Below are positions 33,235 through 40,181 of a DNA stretch of 47,691 bases, in pieces; within the stretch, counting starts at the first letter, position 1; every line of letters begins with the position of its first letter. Source of the stretch: an uncultured Kiritimatiellota bacterium (GTDB taxonomy: Bacteria; Verrucomicrobiota; Kiritimatiellia; RFP12; DVOR01); the NCBI GenBank assembly GCA_944389545.1, contig CALXMT010000018.1:1-47691 (forward strand), written 5' to 3'. Below the pieces are notes generated by a model. It had not been told where the DNA came from, made no database searches, and was given only the letters and a program-made list of their open reading frames with translations. Made by a program: the position numbers and the translations under genes.

Positions 33235-34010
33235 GAGCGCCCGGCTGATTGGAAGGGGGAGGGGCGGCTAATGCCGCCCCGGAGAACGGAGAACAGAGCG
33301 TGCAGCGGCGAAGCCGCAAACCTTCCACGGCCACGGAGAACAGAGAGCGCCCCTGCGGGGCGACGGGTGGGGCGCTGGGAGGGTGTGGGATGTTTTGGGG
33401 AAAACACGAAGGACACGAAGGACCACGAAGGACGCTCCAGAGAAGCTTGGAAGTTTAGAAGTTTGGAGGCTTGGAGGAGCCACAGAGGGTGAAGCCCGGG
33501 CTACCGCCTTTGGCGGCGATGAGACCCCACGCTGCGCGGCACCCACAAAGGCACTGAAGAACCGCAAAGAACACAAAGGAATTGGCTGATTAGCTGATTG
33601 GAGGGTGTGGGGCGCTGCCCCACGCCCCGGCAGGGGAGGGGCGGCTAATGCCGCCCCGGAGAACGGAGAACAGAGCGTGCAGGCCCGGAGGGCCAAACCT
33701 TCCACGGCCACGGAGAACAGAACGCGCGACAAGTGCGCGACGGAGAAGTTGTAGGGTGTGGGGCGGAGCCCCACCGAGAAAGCCAAGCCTCCAAGCCTCT
33801 AAACTTCCAAGCTTCCAATTGCCCCTGCACCCGCAGGCACGTCTGCGACGTGCCAAAGGACACCCGATAGGACGAATAGGACATATAGGACGAATAGGAC
33901 GGCGACTGACGCCACTTTGCACAACGGCCTTATCCGTCGCCCCGCAGGGGCGTTCTGTTCACTGTTTTCTGTTCACTGTTCTCTAGGGCGCGTCAGCGCC
34001 CTTTTTGCCA
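33235..34010. repeat. Long intergenic module mosaic (about 780 bp)
   Basis: No gene is seen. It includes two GGGGCGGC-TAAT-GCCGCCCC palindromes, GGAGAAC heptamers, the CCTTCCACGGCCACGG module in two variants (GCGGCGAAGCCGC and GGCCCGGAGGGCC), CACGAAGGA 9-mers, CTTGGAAG 8-mers, hairpin CCGCC-TTT-GGCGG, CTGATTAG words, GTGGGGCGC-TGC-CCCAC, TAGGACGAA 9-mers and TTCTCTA/TTCACTG heptamers. The stretch 33568-33819 is repeated almost exactly at 37471-37724. Confidence 0.85.
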
Positions 34011-34024
34011 TCTGGGCGAGAATG

Positions 34025-34033
34025 TGGTTAAAT
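34025..34033 (+). promoter_or_regulatory. Candidate extended -10 (TGGTTAAAT) of serS
   Basis: TGG plus TTAAAT lies 26 nt before ATG 34060, after a GGGCGC-GTCA-GCGCCC palindrome with T-run. Confidence 0.5.
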
Positions 34034-34059
34034 AGTGGGGTTTTATCAGAGAGGTTCCT

Positions 34060-35337
34060 ATGCTGGATATCAAGCGGATTCGTGAACGGCCCGATGAAGT
34101 TCGGGAGGGGCTCAAGCGGCGGTGGATGGACACCGCGCTGGTGGATAAGGTTTTGGAATTGGATGCCAAGCGCCGCGCGTTGGTGACTGAGACTGATGCG
34201 TTGAAGGCGAAGCGCAACGATGTCTCCAAGAGCATTGGGGCGCGGGTGAAGGCGGGCGAGGACGTCGAGGCCGTGAAGGCTGAGATGCGCGCGCTGGGCG
34301 ATGCCATCGCCGCGAAGGATGTGGAGATCCGTGAGACGGAGGTGGCGTTCCGTGAGGCGATGCTGCGCATCCCGAACGTGCCGAACAAGGACATCGCGAC
34401 GGGTCCGGACAGCTCTGGCAACCGCGATGTGCGCCATGTGGGCACGATGCCGACCTTTGATTTCAAGCCGTTGGACCATATCGCGCTGGGCGAGAAGCTG
34501 GGAATCTTTGATTTCCCGCGCGGCGTGAAGCTGACGGGCACCGGTTTCCCCATCCTCTTGGGGCCGGGGGCGCGGTTGCAGCGCGCGCTCATTCAGTTTA
34601 TGCTGGATCTGCACACGCGTTTCCAGGGGTACACGGAGATGTTGCCGCCCTTCGTGGTGAACACGGCGTCCATGATCGGCACGGGTCAGCTGCCGAAGAT
34701 GAAGGACGATATGTACCACTGCGAGGTGGATGACTTCTGGCTGATCCCGACGGCCGAGGTGCCGGTGACGAACTATTACCGCGATGACGTGCTCGACGCC
34801 GCGCAGTTGCCCATCAAGCTGACGGCTTACACGCCCTGTTTCCGTCGCGAGGCGGGGAGCGCGGGCAAGGATACGCGCGGCATCCTGCGCGTCCACCAGT
34901 TCGACAAGGTGGAGATGGTGAAGTTCGTCGAGCCCGAGACCTCTTACGACGAGTTGGAGAAGTTGGTGAAGGACGCCGAGGACGTGCTCACCGGGCTGGG
35001 CCTGCACTTCCGTGTGCTCGAGCTTTGCTCCGGCGACATTTCCTTCTCCGCGGCGAAGTGCTACGACCTGGAGCTGTGGGCGCCGGGTCAGCAGGCGTGG
35101 CTGGAGGTGTCCAGCTGCTCCAACTTCGAGAGCTTCCAGGCGCGCCGCGCGAACATCCGTTACCGCAAGGCCGATGGCAAGCTGGACTTTGTGCATACGC
35201 TCAATGGCTCCGGCGTGGCCCTGCCGCGCTTGATGATCGCCATCCTGGAGCAGTGCCAGCAGGCCGATGGCTCCGTGCTGTTGCCCGAGGCGATCCGGCC
35301 TTACTTCGGCGCCGACCGTCTCTCTCCCGTGAGGTAA
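34060..35337 (+). CDS. serS: Seryl-tRNA synthetase
   Basis: A 425-residue class II synthetase of normal length. The N-terminal arm (MLDIKRIRERPDEVREGLKRR to about residue 105) forms the long antiparallel coiled coil that grips the tRNA-Ser variable arm. The catalytic core has motif 2 FRREAGSAGKDTRGILRVHQF and motif 3 LNGSGVALPRLMIAILE. It charges tRNA-Ser and tRNA-Sec with serine. It is followed after 3 nt by def, so both are probably one transcript. Confidence 0.97.
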   Translation: MLDIKRIRERPDEVREGLKRRWMDTALVDKVLELDAKRRALVTETDALKAKRNDVSKSIGARVKAGEDVEAVKAEMRALGDAIAAKDVEIRETEVAFREAMLRIPNVPNKDIATGPDSSGNRDVRHVGTMPTFDFKPLDHIALGEKLGIFDFPRGVKLTGTGFPILLGPGARLQRALIQFMLDLHTRFQGYTEMLPPFVVNTASMIGTGQLPKMKDDMYHCEVDDFWLIPTAEVPVTNYYRDDVLDAAQLPIKLTAYTPCFRREAGSAGKDTRGILRVHQFDKVEMVKFVEPETSYDELEKLVKDAEDVLTGLGLHFRVLELCSGDISFSAAKCYDLELWAPGQQAWLEVSSCSNFESFQARRANIRYRKADGKLDFVHTLNGSGVALPRLMIAILEQCQQADGSVLLPEAIRPYFGADRLSPVR

Positions 35338-35340
35338 GCC

Positions 35341-35904
35341 ATGGCCAAACGCATCGCCGGTCCGCTTGAAATGCGCCTGTGGGGCGACCCCGTGTTGCGC
35401 CGCCCCTGCGTTCCCGTCGCGGTGGTCGACGACGCGCTCCGCGCCGTGGCCCTGCAGATGTTGCAGACGATGTACAACGCCAACGGCGTGGGGCTCGCCG
35501 CGCCGCAGGTCGGCCGCAACGACCGCCTCTGCGTGATCGACGTGCCCTCCGACGCCGAGAAGGAGGAGTACGTCGAGGCCAACGCCGCCATCCCGATGCC
35601 GATGGTGATGGTGAACCCCGAGATTCTGACCCGCGAGGGCGAGCAGACCGACGAGGAGGGGTGCCTTTCCTTCCCCTCCATCCACGCGCCCGTCACCCGC
35701 GCCGACAAGGTCTCCTTCACCTTCCTGGATGAGCACGGCGAACGCCGCACCTACACCGCCTACGGACTCCTCGCCCGCGCCGTTCAGCACGAGCTTGAGC
35801 ACCTTGATGGACACGTCTTCATCGACAACATCGCCGACAAGACGACCATCGCCTCGAAGCTCGATAAGCTGGAAGCGAAGACCAAAAGACGCCTCGGGCT
35901 CTGA
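35341..35904 (+). CDS. def: Peptide deformylase
   Basis: A 187-residue iron-dependent deformylase with all three motifs: GVGLAAPQVG, EEGCLSFP and QHELEHLDG. It removes the formyl group from the N-terminal methionine of new proteins. An unusual feature is a small insert after VIDVPSDAEKEEYVEANAAI. ATG 35341 follows the serS stop by 3 nt. Confidence 0.96.
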   Translation: MAKRIAGPLEMRLWGDPVLRRPCVPVAVVDDALRAVALQMLQTMYNANGVGLAAPQVGRNDRLCVIDVPSDAEKEEYVEANAAIPMPMVMVNPEILTREGEQTDEEGCLSFPSIHAPVTRADKVSFTFLDEHGERRTYTAYGLLARAVQHELEHLDGHVFIDNIADKTTIASKLDKLEAKTKRRLGL

Positions 35905-35924
35905 GGTGAGCCGCCGGTTTAAAG

Positions 35925-36280
35925 CAGGGAGAACAGAGAACAGAGAACAGAGAACAGAACGCCCGCCAAGCGGGCGACAAAGAGGCCGAATGCCGTTCTG
36001 TTTTGGGCTTCTCCTTCATTCAGGCAGTCTTGCCGGCGGAAGCCGGCCCCTAATCGGCTCCAATCGGCGTTCTCGGCGGTTTCCTCATTCTGGCAGTCCT
36101 TCGTGTAGCTTCGTGGTCCTTTGTGCTCTTCGTGATGTCTCAAAAAACTTCCACAGTTTCACACCGCCCTATCCGTCGCGCGCTTGTCGCGCGCTCTGTA
36201 GCCGTGGAAGGTTTGGCCCTCCGGGCCTGCACGCTCTGTTTTCTGTTCTCTGTTCTCTGCGGGCGTGTAGCGCCCGCGTT
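35925..36280. repeat. Module mosaic running into the BatD-like gene
   Basis: It contains GAGAACA heptamers, a GCCCGC-CAAG-GCGGGC hairpin, the CCGGC-GGAA-GCCGG / GGCAGTCC module (inverted), CTTCGTGGT words, GCGCGC arms, the GTGGAAGGTTTGGCCC module, TTCTCTG heptamers and palindrome GCGGGCG-TGTA-GCGCCCGC. The last third is open in frame with the following coding region. Confidence 0.8.
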
Positions 36281-37175
36281 CACACTGCCGTTGCTGGACG
36301 AAGGGGGCGTTCGGGCGGGGATTGAGAGCCCTGCGGAGGGGGTCAGCCGCGAGGCGCCCATCGAGGCCACGATTTGGGTCGAGACGCCCGCCGACCGCGA
36401 GGCATCCCTGCCTGCGGACTTGCGGGGACGCTTCCGCGGTTTTGCCGAGATTGAGGATTTCCCCGAGGGACGTACCGAGCAGGAGGGGCGCGCCCGCGCC
36501 GCGTGGCGGTTTCGTCTCACGCCCGGCGCCGAGGGGCCTTGGCGGCTCATGCCCTTTGTGCTCACGGTGCGCGATCCGGCCACCGGCAAGATGCAGGATT
36601 ACGCCACGCAGGTTGCGCCCTTCCCCGAGCCGCCGCCGCTCCCCGCCGCCGAGGGCGCGCCCGAGGTCAACTGGGAGCCGTTGCCGGTTCGTCCGCCGTG
36701 GCAGGTGATTGCCAAATGGGTCGCCATCGGCCTGGGCGGGGTGGCGCTGGGGGTGGCGCTGGTCTTGCTTGCGCGACCGTTGGTCAAGCGTCTGATTCGG
36801 GCCATCCGCGAACACACGGCCAGCCCCGAGGAACGCGCCCGTCTGGAACTGGAGCGTCTGCTGGCCCAGCGGCTCGTCGAGCAGGGGCAGATCAAACCTT
36901 TCTATTACGCGCTCATCGACGTCGTGCGGCGTTACTTCGAGCGCGCCCATGCTCTCCGCGCCACGCGGCAAACGACGCAGGAATTCCTCGCCGGCCTGGC
37001 CCAGCGGTCTGAAATCCCGCAATTTGTGCAAGCGCCGCTCGCCGAGTTTATGGCCGCCGCGGACCGCGTGAAGTATGCCGGTCTGCAGGCCACCCCGGCC
37101 CAAGCCAACGCCGCCACCCAATCCGCCCGCGACCTGGTCCGCGCCGATGTCGAGGCAAGGGGCGAGGGGCGCTGA
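36204..37175 (+). CDS. BatD-like membrane protein, signal peptide from module DNA
   Basis: About 323 residues if started at GTG 36204. The mature part has a beta-rich periplasmic domain (residues about 30-165: APIEATIWVETPADREASL, ending in a Pro-rich stretch), one membrane helix (VIAKWVAIGLGGVALGVALVLLA), and a helical cytoplasmic domain (GQIKPFYYALIDVVRRYFERAHALRATRQTTQEFL) typical of BatD/DUF4381-type Bat proteins. The start is uncertain. No Shine-Dalgarno or ATG occurs near the domain, and the frame extends upstream through intergenic modules; the segment RACTLCFLFSVLCGRVAPA, encoded by the GTGGAAGGTTTG and TTCTCTG modules, reads as a signal peptide. An in-frame ATG at 36135 is the alternative. 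The TGA stop lies in the loop of GGGGCGC-TGAC-GCGCCCC. Confidence 0.65.
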   Translation: MEGLALRACTLCFLFSVLCGRVAPAFTLPLLDEGGVRAGIESPAEGVSREAPIEATIWVETPADREASLPADLRGRFRGFAEIEDFPEGRTEQEGRARAAWRFRLTPGAEGPWRLMPFVLTVRDPATGKMQDYATQVAPFPEPPPLPAAEGAPEVNWEPLPVRPPWQVIAKWVAIGLGGVALGVALVLLARPLVKRLIRAIREHTASPEERARLELERLLAQRLVEQGQIKPFYYALIDVVRRYFERAHALRATRQTTQEFLAGLAQRSEIPQFVQAPLAEFMAAADRVKYAGLQATPAQANAATQSARDLVRADVEARGEGR

Positions 37176-37730
37176 CGCGCCCCGGAGAACGGAGGGGCGC
37201 TAATGCGCCCCAGAGAACAGAGAACAGAAAACAGTGAACAGAGCGCCCCTGCGGGGCGACAGGCGGAGCGCTGGGAGTATGTGGAGGTTTGCCCTGCGGG
37301 GCTGACACGAAGGCGCACGAAGGACCACGAAGAGACACGAAGGATGAAAGACACACAAAGGTTGCCAGAATAGGAACCGCAGATTTCGCAGATTTTGAGC
37401 AGATTAAGGGCGTGCTAGCGCACGCAGGACTGCCAGAATATCTTTACCACAAAGGTCACAAAGAACCACAAAGAACACAAAGGGAATTGGCTGATTAGCT
37501 GATTGGAGGGTGTGGGGCGCTGCCCCACGCCCCGGCAGGGGAGGGGCGGCTAATGCCGCCCCGGAGAACGGAGAACAGAGCGTGCAGGCCCGGAGGGCCA
37601 AACCTTCCACGGCCACGGAGAACAGAACGCGCGACAAGCGCGCGACGGAGAAGTTGTAGGGTGTGGGGCGGAGCCCCACCGAGAAAACCAAGCCTCTAAG
37701 CTTCTAAACTTCCAAGCTTCCAATCATTAA
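37166..37730. repeat. Intergenic module mosaic
   Basis: No gene is seen. It starts with two palindromes (GGGGCGC-TGAC-GCGCCCC, GGGGCGC-TAAT-GCGCCCC), then GAGAACA heptamers, GCCCC-TGC-GGGGC, CACGAAGGA words, CAGATTT words, GGGCGTGC-TA-GCGCACGC with AGGACTGCCAGAAT, CACAAAGAA words and the 254-bp block (37471-37724) shared with 33568-33819. Confidence 0.85.
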
Positions 37731-37812
37731 TGGGCCCGGAGGGGGTCGAACCCTCACGCCGTGAAGCACAGGAACCTAAATCCTGCGTGTCTGCCAATTC
37801 CACCACGAGCCC
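37731..37812 (-). tRNA. tRNA-Leu (anticodon TAG)
   Basis: Class II cloverleaf on the minus strand. Acceptor GGGCTCG pairs with CGGGCCC, the D-arm carries GGAATTGGCAGAC, anticodon stem CAGGA/TCCTG encloses TTTAGGT (anticodon TAG), there is a long variable arm, and the T-arm is GAGGG/CCCTC around TTCGACC. Discriminator A is at 37731 and CCA is not encoded. Confidence 0.95.
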
Positions 37813-37824
37813 GAATTGCCGCAC

Positions 37825-37833
37825 AGTGTACCA
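37825..37833 (-). promoter_or_regulatory. Extended -10 promoter (TGGTACACT) of tRNA-Leu
   Basis: TGG plus TACACT on the minus strand ends 12 nt before the tRNA. It lies just past the palindrome GGGCGCC-GCA-GGCGCCC and heptamer module. Confidence 0.6.
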
Positions 37834-37849
37834 TATCTTGCCCCCCACC

Positions 37850-38310
37850 GCAAAAGGGCGCCTGCGGCGCCCCGGAGAACGGAAAACGGAAAACGGAGAA
37901 CGGACGCCCCTGCGGGGCGACGGATGGAGCGGTGTGTAAGTGTAAAAAGGGCGGCCACGCCGCCCCGTCCTATTGGTCCTATACGTCCTATTGGTCCTAC
38001 CGCGTAGCTTGGGGATGTTTTCCGCGAAGACGCCAGTGCGCGCGAAGTCAGATGGGCTAACGCCGGTCGCTTTGCGGGCTAAACGCCCGCTGATCGCTCC
38101 CTCCCGCCCATCGGCTTCGCGCTTGAAGAAGAGAAGTAGGGGTGTGGGGCGAAGCCCCTCCCCGAAAACCAAACTTCCAAACCTCCAAGCTTCCAAACTT
38201 CCTCATCTCCTTTTGGCGCAGGAAAGTGGGGCACGGGAGGGCGTACGGACGTGCGCCCGGCGTTAGTGCCCCATCTTTCCTGCAAGCGTTGCGTCTTTGC
38301 GGTCCTTTCT
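37850..38310. repeat. Intergenic module mosaic with structured hairpins
   Basis: No gene is seen. It holds palindrome GGGCGCC-TGC-GGCGCCC, GGAAAAC/GGAGAAC heptamers, GCCCC-TGC-GGGGC, TCCTATTGG 9-mers, a variant of the 183-217 hairpin (GCGGGC-TAAAC-GCCCGC, about 38075-38092), GTGGGGC-GAA-GCCCC, CCAAACTTC 8-mers, and the second copy of the large hairpin at 38218-38283 followed by GTTGCGTCTTTGCGG. Confidence 0.85.
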
Positions 38311-38338
38311 CCGGGCACTATGGGGCGTAAACGGAATA

Positions 38339-38390
38339 CTAACTTTTTTCTTACATCCTAACAAAACGCTAACAGAAAGCTGATACAGTA
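38339..38390 (+). promoter_or_regulatory. Pho-box-like direct repeats before the Na/Pi cotransporter
   Basis: Three 11-bp units stand in tandem: CTAACAAAACG (38358-38368), CTAACAGAAAG (38369-38379) and CTGATACAGTA (38380-38390), with degenerate CTAACTTTTTT and CTTACATC before them. PhoB boxes are 7-bp CTGTCAT-like repeats at 11-bp spacing replacing the -35. A -10 (TACAGT) overlaps the last unit. The gene downstream is a phosphate transporter, which fits. Confidence 0.55.
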
Positions 38391-38418
38391 CGGCGCGAAT
38401 CCAAAGGAACAAACACCC

Positions 38419-39882
38419 ATGGACGACCGACAACTCTCCCTCGAAAGCCGACTGCTTCAGTTGCGCGACGAGATCAAAGCCCTTGAGAAGTCCGACGCCG
38501 ATCCGGCGACGCTCAAGGCCACGCTCCGCAGGCTCTGCGATGAGCGCTCCCGCCTGGAAGATGAACTCATCAACCTGGTGGTCTCCCCCGACAATGACAC
38601 CCGCGCCGGCGCACGAGACGGTTTGCGCGAAGGTTTGCTTGCCGCCGTCCAGGCGCTTGCCGAAACGATGCGACAGACTTCCGAGCGCAAAGCCGCCGAA
38701 GCAAAGCCCGCGAAACAGGAGGGTCTCCTGGCGCGGGCTTTTTCGTGGGTGACGCAGCGTTCCTGGGCCTCTTGGGGCACTTGCCTGCTGCTGGTCTACT
38801 TCCTGTTGGTGGCGATGTCCGCGCTGGGGTCCGGCTTCGAGGGGCTCTTTGGCGGTCCTGAGCGCGCGAAGGAATTCTTCGAGACTTACGCGGGCAATCC
38901 CTTTGTGGGCCTGGTGGCCGGCCTGTTGGTGACGGCCATCATCCAGAGCAGCTCGGTGACGACCTCGGTCATCGTGGGTCTCTGCGTGGGCGGTCTGCCC
39001 ATCACGGTGGCCATCCCGATGATCATGGGCGCGAACATCGGCACCTCGGTGACGAACACGTTGGTCTCGCTGGGCCACATCGGTCACCGCCGCGAGTTCC
39101 GTCGTGCCTTCGCCGCCGCCACGATCCACGACTTCTTCAACATCACGGCGGTCTGCCTCTTCCTGCCTACGGAGATGGCCTTCGGTTGGCTGGAGAAGCT
39201 CTCCGGGGCGATTTCGGGCGTGCTCTACGGCTCGGCCGGCTTCAACATGGATAGCATCAACTTCGTCGCGGCGGCCACGAAGCCCGTCGAAGGTCTGCTC
39301 TATGGCCTCTTCATGAAGATTCCCGGCACGACGATGGCCAACGTGATCTACGTCATCTTCGGTCTGGTGGTGATCTTCGCGGCCATCCTCCTGTTGGGGC
39401 AACTGCTGCGTCTGCTCTTCACGGGGCGCGCGGAGCGCGTCTTCCGCACGGCGGTGGGCAAGAACCCCGTGGCGGCCATCGGCAGCGGCTTCGCCATCAC
39501 CGCGTTGGTCCAGAGCAGCAGCACGACGACCTCGCTCATCGTGCCGTTGGCCGGCGCGGGTCTGATGAAGTTGAAGCAGGCCTTCCCCTTCACGCTCGGC
39601 GCGAACATCGGCACGTGCGTGACGGCGCTCCTGGCCGCGTTGGCCTTCACCGGCAACGGCGCGCAGTTTGGTCTGCAGATTGCCTTGGTGCACCTGCTCT
39701 TCAACACCTGCGGCGTCATCCTGATCTACGGCCTGCCGCCTCTGCGGCGTATTCCGCTGGTCTGCGCTTCGTCGTTGGCGAAGCTGGCCGCGGATTGCCG
39801 TCCGATGGCGATTGTCTACATCGTGGGGGTCTTCTTCCTGCTCCCCATCGTCTGCCTCTGCGTCTACTCTTGGCTGAGGTAA
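38419..39882 (+). CDS. Na/phosphate cotransporter (NptA-like)
   Basis: A 487-residue membrane protein. An N-terminal cytoplasmic coiled coil (residues 1-100, LLQLRDEIKALEKSDAD) precedes about eight membrane segments. Two inverted repeats carry the family's QSSS motif: IIQSSSVTTSVIVGL and LVQSSSTTTSLIVPL, each followed by an ANIGT motif (GANIGTSVTN, GANIGTCVTA). This is the SLC34/NptA fold that imports phosphate with sodium. The usual C-terminal PhoU-like domain is absent and the coiled coil lies at the other end, which is unusual. AAAGGAA precedes ATG 38419. The direct repeats upstream suggest control by phosphate starvation. Confidence 0.9.
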   Translation: MDDRQLSLESRLLQLRDEIKALEKSDADPATLKATLRRLCDERSRLEDELINLVVSPDNDTRAGARDGLREGLLAAVQALAETMRQTSERKAAEAKPAKQEGLLARAFSWVTQRSWASWGTCLLLVYFLLVAMSALGSGFEGLFGGPERAKEFFETYAGNPFVGLVAGLLVTAIIQSSSVTTSVIVGLCVGGLPITVAIPMIMGANIGTSVTNTLVSLGHIGHRREFRRAFAAATIHDFFNITAVCLFLPTEMAFGWLEKLSGAISGVLYGSAGFNMDSINFVAAATKPVEGLLYGLFMKIPGTTMANVIYVIFGLVVIFAAILLLGQLLRLLFTGRAERVFRTAVGKNPVAAIGSGFAITALVQSSSTTTSLIVPLAGAGLMKLKQAFPFTLGANIGTCVTALLAALAFTGNGAQFGLQIALVHLLFNTCGVILIYGLPPLRRIPLVCASSLAKLAADCRPMAIVYIVGVFFLLPIVCLCVYSWLR

Positions 39883-40175
39883 TCGGCTGATAGGCCTGAT
39901 TGAAGGGGCGTGGGGCGCTGTCCCACGCCCCTTTGTTTGGCGACTCGGAGGAGAATGAAAGAGGGAAAACGACGCAAGGGGAACCGCCGATTGCGCCGAT
40001 TGGAGCCGATTAGGGGCCGGCTACCGCCGGCAGGACTGCCAGAATGTCTTTACCACAAAGGACACAAAGGACCACAAAGTACACAAAGGGAATTGACTGA
40101 TTGGCGGATTAGCTGATTGGAAGGTGTGGGGCGCTGTCCCACGCCCCGGCAGGGGAGGGGCGGCGTATGCCGCCC
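39883..40175. repeat. Module mosaic in a convergent gap
   Basis: No gene is seen. It contains CTGAT words, GTGGGGCGC-TGT-CCCACGCCCC, CGATT words (CGATTGCGCCGATTGGAG), GGCCGGC-TA-CCGCCGGC with AGGACTGCCAGAAT, CACAAAGGA 9-mers, CTGATTGG words and GGGGCGGC-GTAT-GCCGCCC beside the stop codon of the dihydrouridine synthase gene. Confidence 0.85.
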
Positions 40176-40181
40176 TTGTGA

